In this document: piece after piece, positions 7,631 to 12,863 of the stretch
Layout of the letters: each line of letters starts with the position of its first letter
Numbering within the stretch: the first letter of the stretch is position 1
Assembly (NCBI GenBank): GCA_043789035.1
Contig: JAYWIG010000146.1
Coordinates: forward strand, 1-12,863
Direction: 5' to 3'
Source: JAYWIG01 sp043789035
Lineage (GTDB): Bacteria > Pseudomonadota > Gammaproteobacteria > Burkholderiales > Burkholderiaceae_E
Length of the DNA: 12,863 bases
The notes under the pieces: model-generated
Database searches by the model: none
What the model saw: the letters and a program-made list of their open reading frames with translations, nothing else
Told to the model about the DNA's origin: nothing
Program-made: the position numbers and the translations under genes

Positions 7631-8623
7631 TTAATCACCAGCCTTGATCTTGTTGTCTTTCACAACTTTGGCCCAGCGCTCAATTTCAGTTTTCATAAAC
7701 GCATCCATTTGAGCAGGTGAGCTGCTCATCAAATCGATCCCTTGTGCGCTTAGCTTGTCTGCCAAGGCAGGAACCTTCAAAGCCTTCACCAACTCATCAT
7801 TCATCCGCTTGACCATGGCTGGCGGCGTACTACTAGGGGCAATCACGCCCCACCAAGCTAAGGCCTCAAAGCTAGGCAACCCAGCAACGCCCTGCTGCGA
7901 AAACGGTGTAACGCCTGGCATCTGAGGATCGGGCTTATTCGACGTCAAACCCAGGGGAATGAGCTTTCCTGATTTCACATGAGGATTCACTAAAAACACC
8001 GTGCCAATGGCCACCGGCACTTGCCCTCCAACCGCATCGACCATCAATGGGCCGCCACCGCGATAAGGCACATGGGTGAACTCTACACCCAGCGAGTTGC
8101 CTAACTGCGTCATTGCAAGGTGGGCCAAACTACCGCTGCCAATCGTGCCGTAGGCTACCGAACCTGGCTTGGCTTTTGATGCTGCGACCACATCCTTAAA
8201 TGACCGATAAGGCTGACTTGGATGCGTTACTAAAGCCATCGGTGCTGTTCCAACCAGCATGACCGAGGCTAAGTCTTTCACAGTATTAAAAGGCATGCTC
8301 GGAATGAGCGATGGGTTCACCGCATGGGTATCGAACACCACACCAAAGGTGTAACCATCACCCTGGGCTTGCGCCACCGCGGCGGTGCCAATCGTACCGT
8401 TACCGCCACCTTTGTTTTCAACAATAAATTGTTGATTCAACTGGGTTGAAAGCTGCGCAGCCAAGGCGCGGGCTACTTGGTCGACGGAACCACCGGGAGG
8501 AAACACGGCGATAAGACGCACCGGTTTGGTTGGCCAATTGGCTTCTTGAGCTGTTGCTGTTGTGAAAGCTACGCAACTAAGCGCTGCGCCTAAAAGTAAT
8601 GAGGAAATTTTTATACGTGTCAT
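7631..8623 (-). CDS. Tripartite tricarboxylate transporter substrate-binding protein (Bug/TctC family)
   Basis: A 330-residue periplasmic binding protein. It has a Sec signal peptide with likely cleavage after ATA, before QEANWP (about residue 25). The mature N-terminus has WPTKPVRLIAVFPPGGSVDQ, the family signature for the ligand loop, followed by ENKGGGNGTIGTAAVAQAQ, THVPYRGGGPLM and WWGVIAPSSTPPAMV, all standard for Bug proteins. The family binds small carboxylates or related polar organics. Many members lack a linked membrane component, and none is seen here. The start overlaps the stop of the upstream ModA-like gene by 4 bases (ATGA) with no separate ribosome site, so the two are translationally coupled. 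The ligand cannot be predicted. Confidence 0.95.
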   Translation of the reverse strand: MTRIKISSLLLGAALSCVAFTTATAQEANWPTKPVRLIAVFPPGGSVDQVARALAAQLSTQLNQQFIVENKGGGNGTIGTAAVAQAQGDGYTFGVVFDTHAVNPSLIPSMPFNTVKDLASVMLVGTAPMALVTHPSQPYRSFKDVVAASKAKPGSVAYGTIGSGSLAHLAMTQLGNSLGVEFTHVPYRGGGPLMVDAVGGQVPVAIGTVFLVNPHVKSGKLIPLGLTSNKPDPQMPGVTPFSQQGVAGLPSFEALAWWGVIAPSSTPPAMVKRMNDELVKALKVPALADKLSAQGIDLMSSSPAQMDAFMKTEIERWAKVVKDNKIKAGD

Positions 8624-9318
8624 AAGAGGAAGCCGCCTTGCTGTCTAAGCTTTGAATGTTTATCGCTAGTGAGTTTTTCGTGCATTTTAAGCGCTCGTTT
8701 TGATTCGATGCCCGATGGCGTGAGAGCCACCGCATAGGTAGTACGTAACTGAAAAGGTTCGGGCAATTCTGCTACCACCGATACACCCTTGGTATACGTG
8801 ATTTCACTCACCTGAGTGCAACCGATTTGTAAGTCACCATGGGCCGCTTTATTCTTAGCCAACTCGGCCATCGCAAAAGCACCGTTAGGGTAATAAAAGC
8901 AACGCGCTCGCACCTCCTCGAGAATGCCCAGTTCAGACAACACATTTTGAAAATGGATGCCCGCTGTAGCACGTTGTGGATCGGGAAAGTGGATCGAAGT
9001 TGCAGCTAACAAGTTAGCACGCAGCACCTCCGCATGGCTAACATCGGGCACCGAGCGCAGCTTCGTTGGTATCGCAATGCCTGTGCCCACTAGCCCGATA
9101 TCGGTTATTGTTTCTTTAATAACCCAGCCTTCGATAGCAAGTTTCTCTAGCATTGGGCGGGTCAGCGCGATAAGCTCACAGGCCTCTCCTGCCAGCAGTT
9201 TTTCCTGCATGGCACCGACTGCGCCAAACGCGCCTTGCAACTTGCCCGACTCAAAGCGCTTGGCAAAGAGCGCTTGAAACAAGCCTTTGCAGGCACCGGC
9301 ACTAAGAATGTTCACCAT
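8620..9318 (-). CDS. ModA-like substrate-binding domain protein lacking a signal peptide
   Basis: A 232-residue protein similar to the molybdate/tungstate-type periplasmic binding fold. Residues 3-14 (NILSAGACKGLF), the stretch ELIALTRPML, the GTGIAIPTK loop and the HFPDPQRATAGIHF region follow the ModA-like layout. ModA-type proteins normally have an export signal; this one starts directly at the first beta strand. An in-frame TGA four codons before the ATG (9318) rules out a longer N-terminal form. It may therefore work in the cytoplasm, perhaps sensing or handling a ligand, or be exported by another route. It overlaps the Bug gene downstream by 4 bases. Similar signal-less ModA-like genes near Bug and molybdenum-hydroxylase genes would fit a shared catabolic role; this is inference. 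Binding of molybdate itself is not shown. Confidence 0.8.
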   Translation of the reverse strand: MVNILSAGACKGLFQALFAKRFESGKLQGAFGAVGAMQEKLLAGEACELIALTRPMLEKLAIEGWVIKETITDIGLVGTGIAIPTKLRSVPDVSHAEVLRANLLAATSIHFPDPQRATAGIHFQNVLSELGILEEVRARCFYYPNGAFAMAELAKNKAAHGDLQIGCTQVSEITYTKGVSVVAELPEPFQLRTTYAVALTPSGIESKRALKMHEKLTSDKHSKLRQQGGFLL

Positions 9319-9322
9319 AGTT

Positions 9323-9415
9323 ATGTCTCACTTGATTGTTGGTGTTGTACTTATGATTGTCTCAGGTGTTTGGGTTATCTACCAAACAACAATGCCTGAG
9401 GGTTACAAAAAGTAA
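9323..9415 (+). CDS. Possible small single-span membrane peptide
   Basis: A 30-codon frame starting at ATG 9323 encodes a hydrophobic helix (LIVGVVLMIVSGVWVIY) followed by a polar tail, MPEGYKK, and a TAA stop. A second in-frame ATG at 9308 would extend it to 35 residues, overlapping the 5' end of the divergent ModA-like gene. Neither start has a clear ribosome site. The composition, a single transmembrane stretch with a charged C-terminus, looks like a real small membrane protein, but short hydrophobic frames also arise by chance. It lies in the 177-base gap between the ModA-like gene and the small lipoprotein gene, in the same direction as the latter. Confidence 0.35.
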   Translation: MSHLIVGVVLMIVSGVWVIYQTTMPEGYKK

Positions 9416-9481
9416 AAGTCTGAAACGGGTTGGATTAATGTCATCTGCCGCTAGGGGGTTGCCGTTTTGATAGAGTCTTTT

Positions 9482-9486
9482 AGGAG
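9482..9486 (+). promoter_or_regulatory. Strong ribosome-binding site of the small lipoprotein gene
   Basis: AGGAG lies 9 bases before the ATG at 9496. It is the best Shine-Dalgarno match in the window and fixes that start. I could not identify a convincing promoter in the preceding 80 bases. Confidence 0.65.
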
Positions 9487-9495
9487 TTTACGAAT

Positions 9496-9966
9496 ATGAA
9501 AGCGATCAAACGTTGGGCAGGGGCTTTAAGCTTGGTAGCGGTAGTTTCCTTAGCAGGTTGCGGCAGTGGCTACGTCGAAACCACTCAGGTTGTACCTTCG
9601 CTATTCGCGAACGTCGCCTTCTCTCTCGATATGCGCATTAACGGGGTATTTATTCCGGAAGTCAATGTACAACCCGGCTACCAGCAAGATGTCCCCATGA
9701 GAGCCGGTAGCAGTTTTGAGGTACTTGCTAGCGGCCCGGTAGCTTGGACTGTCACTATTGACGGCGCGGTAGTGAATCCGCCCTTAGGCACCGGGGTTGT
9801 GTTCAACGGCGTGAACCTTGTACCGACGTCAATCTCGTCAGGTAGGTTCAGCGCAGTTGCTACGGCCCAAGGTTTTTTGCTGCGAGATCGCGTTATTTCG
9901 ATTATTGCTACGTCTTTGGTGGATGCTCGCCAAGTAGCCAACATCAACATCTTGCTAACCAACTAA
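9496..9966 (+). CDS. Small lipoprotein of unknown function
   Basis: A 156-residue predicted lipoprotein. The signal starts MKAIKRWAGALS and ends in the lipobox SLAGC with Cys22, which is the only cysteine. The mature part is rich in Val, Ser, Gly and Asn with alternating hydrophobic residues (for example VAWTVTIDGAVV and RVISIIATSLV), suggesting an all-beta domain of about 120 residues. I do not recognise the family. A strong AGGAG ribosome site supports the start. It is the only rightward annotated gene among leftward ones. Its last four bases overlap the end of the molybdenum hydroxylase gene tail to tail, so the two transcripts must be complementary at their 3' ends unless they stop exactly there. 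Confidence 0.82.
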   Translation: MKAIKRWAGALSLVAVVSLAGCGSGYVETTQVVPSLFANVAFSLDMRINGVFIPEVNVQPGYQQDVPMRAGSSFEVLASGPVAWTVTIDGAVVNPPLGTGVVFNGVNLVPTSISSGRFSAVATAQGFLLRDRVISIIATSLVDARQVANINILLTN

Positions 9967-12122
9967 ATTGCCGCTGCAATAGTCTGAGGGGTCAATGGCA
10001 AACGCCGAATAGGTGCACCTAAACTGCGTGCAACGGCGTTATGTATTGCGGCAATAACAGGCGCAGTTGCTGCTTCGCCAGCACCTAAACTTGGCTCTTG
10101 GTTTTTGATTAACTCAACCTCAACACGGGGCACTTCACTAAACTTCAAAATCGGATAGTTCTCCCAATTCGGAGCAACTCCTGTGTTGCTCGCAAACATG
10201 GCGTCTTCTTTAATCGCAATACTGGTTGCCTGAATTGCACCGCCTTCAAGCTGGTTTAGCACCCCATCAGGGTTAATCGCAAAACCCACATCGGCCACTA
10301 TCCAAAGCTTTCGAACATTGACTTTTTCAGTCAGTTCAACCTGCGCAACAACGCAACACCATGCACCGGTGTTTTTATAGCGTGCATAGGCAATACCTAG
10401 GCTGGGGTTATTGGCAGCCCACCCACTTATCGCCGCAGTGCGCTCAACTACTGCTATTGCTCTGTGATCATCTTTCAAGTGGCGCAATCGGAAGGCTAGA
10501 GGGTCTTCTGCGATACTCGCGGCCAGTTCATCCATCATGCTTTCGATAGCAAATACATTCGCAATCGCACCCAAGGCTCGAAAAGCGGAGCTTCGAATAG
10601 GCATGGTCGAATGCAGATTGTTCTCAACCAACAAGTTCGCAATCGCATAAGCCGGAATTGAATTCCTATCAGCCCCACCGCCAGCAGCTAGGGGCGGATT
10701 AATCGAAACCCTTGGCGCAGTACCGCCGCTTACCTCGGAAGCTCCTAATAAGGTTGGAGTTGCAGCCCGACCGGGCCGGGAGCTGTGGCCGTTACTCCAA
10801 ATTTCTTGCTTCCAATGTGCAATCTTGGGCGCGGCACTTTTGTCTAAGCTAGCGGTAACGCGTACCAGCATGGCCGGAGAAAAAGGTGCGCAGCTAAACT
10901 CTTGCGCTCGACTCCATTGCATACGCACAGGTGTACCGGGTAATGCGACGGCCACACGAACTGCATCGAACGCCACATCATCAGCACCATTGTGGCCGTA
11001 GCAACCAGCACCCATCACATGCTCAACTAGGAACTGTTCCAAGTTTAAAGAAAGTTTTTCGCCAAATGCGATGAACAAATCTTGCCTAAGGTTATAGATT
11101 CCCTGGCTGTGAGTTAACACATGAATTTCTTCACCCGGCAAATAGGTAGCAATGGCGCAACCCAAGCCAATCGAGGCATGAGCTAGCCAAGGTTTAAAGA
11201 AAGTTCCAGTAAACGAATTGCCGGCGCTCGAAGCTTCATCAGGATCGCCCTTTTGGGCAACGACAGATTTGGTGACTGCAGCGCTCATCAACCACAGCTG
11301 TGTATCCGATGAGAGTGGTATTGAAGCTTCACGCAATTGTTGCTCAATCGCTTCATACTTCGCTTGCACCCGCAGCAATGTCGAAAGCCTAGCCGAAACA
11401 GCGGCTATGAACTGGCCATCTTCAACAAGACTTACATTTTCATCGATCACGAGTTTTTTCAATACTTCAGTTTGAAAAGGGCTTCGTAGCGAGATGGCAA
11501 ACCGCATCTCCGGCGGACGCAAATCATGTATGAAAGAAGGCACACCACGCAACTTTGCTGGCAGATCTAGCCTAGGTAGCGAATGCGAAACCCAGCGCGC
11601 GAGCTCAGGATTTAACTCACTCGAACTAGCTGCTTCAATGTCTAAAAGGTTACGAATTTGCTCGATGCCCAAATCCCAATAGGTGCAGATCGGAGAGCTG
11701 CCTCGCTCGAAAACAACGCCTCGTTGAACTGTCAAAGGGGCGTCTCTATTTTCTCTGGCGGCGATGGCGGTAAGCAATAAGCGATGCGATTGAGCGCAAG
11801 CGTGGCGGATCGCCGTGCCGCATTCTTGAATAGATAAACTGCCCGAGGTGACAGCCTCATCAGGGCTTGTTCCCGTAGCCACTGCTTGAACACGAATCTG
11901 GTCGGGGTCGACAAACAATTCGTGGGCTGCGATTTGCACGAGGGCCGTATGAATGCCTTGCCCAATTTCGACTTTACCGGGCTTGATTAGCACCTTGTTT
12001 TGCCCTTTTTCGTCAATCTCAAAGGCGAGCCACTGGCTTAACTTGCGATTCACCTGCAAGCTACCTGGTAATGCTTGCCCTGCGGGTTGAGCGCCAGTGT
12101 TTAAACGATACGCTAAATTCAT
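9963..12122 (-). CDS. Xanthine dehydrogenase-family hydroxylase, molybdopterin-binding large subunit
   Basis: A 719-residue catalytic subunit of a molybdenum hydroxylase, resembling nicotinate dehydrogenase subunit B and isoquinoline 1-oxidoreductase beta. The N-terminal part has LPGSL, KVEIGQGIHTALVQIAAHEL (49-68) and TSGSLSIQECGTAIRHA. The middle has the cofactor-binding GAGCYGHNGADDVAFDA and, later, RALGAIANVFAIESMMDELA. The C-terminus has PSLGAGEAATAPV, in which Glu683 is the expected catalytic base next to the Mo centre. Such enzymes hydroxylate N-heteroaromatics, aldehydes or similar compounds with oxygen from water. No twin-arginine signal is visible, and there are no CxxCH haem motifs, so the cytochrome domain fused in some nicotinate dehydrogenases is absent. 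The start overlaps the [2Fe-2S] gene by 4 bases. The electron acceptor, and the insertion factor usually needed (XdhC-like), are not in this window. The substrate is not known. Confidence 0.92.
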   Translation of the reverse strand: MNLAYRLNTGAQPAGQALPGSLQVNRKLSQWLAFEIDEKGQNKVLIKPGKVEIGQGIHTALVQIAAHELFVDPDQIRVQAVATGTSPDEAVTSGSLSIQECGTAIRHACAQSHRLLLTAIAARENRDAPLTVQRGVVFERGSSPICTYWDLGIEQIRNLLDIEAASSSELNPELARWVSHSLPRLDLPAKLRGVPSFIHDLRPPEMRFAISLRSPFQTEVLKKLVIDENVSLVEDGQFIAAVSARLSTLLRVQAKYEAIEQQLREASIPLSSDTQLWLMSAAVTKSVVAQKGDPDEASSAGNSFTGTFFKPWLAHASIGLGCAIATYLPGEEIHVLTHSQGIYNLRQDLFIAFGEKLSLNLEQFLVEHVMGAGCYGHNGADDVAFDAVRVAVALPGTPVRMQWSRAQEFSCAPFSPAMLVRVTASLDKSAAPKIAHWKQEIWSNGHSSRPGRAATPTLLGASEVSGGTAPRVSINPPLAAGGGADRNSIPAYAIANLLVENNLHSTMPIRSSAFRALGAIANVFAIESMMDELAASIAEDPLAFRLRHLKDDHRAIAVVERTAAISGWAANNPSLGIAYARYKNTGAWCCVVAQVELTEKVNVRKLWIVADVGFAINPDGVLNQLEGGAIQATSIAIKEDAMFASNTGVAPNWENYPILKFSEVPRVEVELIKNQEPSLGAGEAATAPVIAAIHNAVARSLGAPIRRLPLTPQTIAAAI

Positions 12123-12613
12123 AGTCGACTCGCGGCCAACAAGATTGCCTTAACAATTCGTTGGTGACTGCCGCAACGGCATAAATGGCTATCAAGTGCT
12201 TGCACAATTGCCGACTCATTTATCACCTCATAATCACGCGCAGCCTTCTTTAACAGTGCACTGGCTTGCATCAAAATACCTGATAGGCAATAGCCACACT
12301 GGGCAGCCTGAACCTCTTCAAACGCTGCCATCAATACAGAAGCAATTGTCGGCTCTGCATCGGCAAGGCCTTCTAGAGTAACAACGTCCGATACCGATTT
12401 ATTTGCACTCGCCTGAACCGACCAAATCGGAATATCGCAAGCATGCACTACTTGGCCATCCACCCACACCGCACAAGCACCGCAATGCGTGGCACTACAA
12501 CCAAGCTTGGTTGCCGTGAGGCCCTGCTCATGTAGTACTGTTAGTAGCTTATCGGCGGCGAGCCCTTCGTGGGTTCGCGCTTGGCCGTTGACTTGAAACT
12601 CGAAACTTTCCAT
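12119..12613 (-). CDS. [2Fe-2S] electron-transfer subunit of the molybdenum hydroxylase
   Basis: A 164-residue small subunit with two ferredoxin-type clusters. The plant-type cluster ligands are Cys39, Cys44, Cys47 and Cys59 (GCSATHCGACAVW, then HAC). The second cluster has Cys106 and Cys109 (QCGYC), with Cys145 and Cys147 (LCRCG). All eight expected ligands are present, and the length is normal for isoquinoline oxidoreductase alpha or nicotinate dehydrogenase subunit A types. It passes electrons from the Mo centre of its partner to an acceptor. Its stop overlaps the partner's start (ATGA), which couples their translation at a fixed ratio. It starts 47 bases downstream of the Bug gene at the right edge and probably shares its transcript. 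Confidence 0.94.
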   Translation of the reverse strand: MESFEFQVNGQARTHEGLAADKLLTVLHEQGLTATKLGCSATHCGACAVWVDGQVVHACDIPIWSVQASANKSVSDVVTLEGLADAEPTIASVLMAAFEEVQAAQCGYCLSGILMQASALLKKAARDYEVINESAIVQALDSHLCRCGSHQRIVKAILLAASRL

Positions 12614-12643
12614 GATGGCCTACGCTATCAATCTAGGTGCTGA

Positions 12644-12666
12644 TCGGCTTATTGGTCGGCTTATTG
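12644..12666. repeat. Short tandem duplication after the Bug stop codon
   Basis: TCGGCTTATTG occurs at 12644-12654 and again at 12656-12666, a 12-base period. On the minus strand this repeats the end of the Bug gene, so the TAA stop is followed four codons later by a second in-frame TAA. It looks like a recent slippage duplication with no clear function. Confidence 0.7.
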
Positions 12667-12863
12667 ATCTGGTTTTGCTCCAGAAATCTTCACAATCCGA
12701 TCCCACTTAGCAATATCGTCAGTCAAGTACTTTTGAAATTCCGCGGTCGACATATTCATCGGTACCGCACCACTTTTACCCCAAGCCGCCTTTACATCAG
12801 GGCGCGAAGTAATTTTGTTAATCTCTGCATTCAACTTCTCCACAATCGCAGCAGGCGTGCCCT
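12661..12863 (-). CDS. Bug/TctC-family substrate-binding protein, C-terminal fragment
   Basis: The frame is open from the TAA at 12663-12661 to the right edge. The visible 67 residues begin GTPAAIVEKLNAEINKI and include KWDRIVKISGAKPDQ at the end, the normal C-terminal part of Bug proteins (compare STPPAMVKRMNDELVKAL and RWAKVVKDNKIKAGD in the complete copy at 7631-8623). The GTG at 12843 is internal, not a start; the gene begins beyond the window. Its position immediately upstream of the hydroxylase subunits suggests it binds the substrate or a related compound for that enzyme, which is inference. Confidence 0.88.
   Translation of the reverse strand, partial: GTPAAIVEKLNAEINKITSRPDVKAAWGKSGAVPMNMSTAEFQKYLTDDIAKWDRIVKISGAKPDQ

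Noticed and set aside
7600..7660. Rho-independent terminator between the convergent genes at 7621 and 7631
   Set aside because: No GC-rich stem followed by a T run is visible on either strand.
9319..9400. A longer, signal-bearing N-terminus for the ModA-like protein
   Set aside because: A TGA codon lies in frame four codons before the ATG at 9318.
9427..9478. TTGGAT (9430-9435) and TTGCCG (9459-9464) as -35 boxes for the small lipoprotein gene
   Set aside because: Neither has a credible -10 box at the right distance.
12841..12843. GTG as the start of a 60-residue protein at the right edge
   Set aside because: The upstream codons read GTPAAI, continuing the Bug family consensus, so the GTG is an internal valine.

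Overview
The window looks like a piece of a betaproteobacterial chromosome, most likely Burkholderiales, with intermediate base composition. The main pointers are two Bug/TctC-type periplasmic binding proteins (a family greatly expanded in that group), a DUF6502 gene paired with DUF5666 lipoproteins, and a molybdenum-hydroxylase gene pair next to a Bug gene. The assignment rests on gene content recognised by eye; no database search was run. I see no rRNA, tRNA, CRISPR array, transposase or phage gene. Genes are tightly packed and no gene-free stretch exceeds about 180 bases.

Left part (1-4465): a long DUF5666 lipoprotein gene runs leftwards off the window edge. It is divergent from a DUF6502 gene, which overlaps a second, paralogous DUF5666 lipoprotein gene by 4 bases. 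The 182-base divergent region holds a good sigma70-like promoter for the leftward gene. The promoter is bracketed by two near-identical palindromic sites that together form a 17-base inverted repeat with one mismatch. This reads as a regulated envelope-lipoprotein module. DUF6502 has a helix-turn-helix-like stretch and is a candidate regulator, but that is inference.

Middle part (4483-7621): three co-directional genes with short gaps encode a wax ester synthase/diacylglycerol acyltransferase family enzyme and two alpha/beta hydrolases, each with a recognisable catalytic triad. Together they suggest making and breaking neutral lipid esters, perhaps co-transcribed with the upstream DUF6502-DUF5666 genes.

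Right part (7631-12863): mostly leftward genes. Reading leftwards from the right edge these are the C-terminal end of a Bug protein, a [2Fe-2S] subunit and a molybdopterin-binding large subunit of a xanthine dehydrogenase-family hydroxylase (4-base overlap), then a signal-less ModA-like binding domain and a complete Bug protein (4-base overlap). A rightward small lipoprotein gene, and perhaps a 30-35 residue single-span membrane peptide, interrupt this series at 9308-9966. The set looks like uptake plus hydroxylation of an organic acid or N-heteroaromatic compound. The substrate and electron acceptor cannot be read from the sequence.
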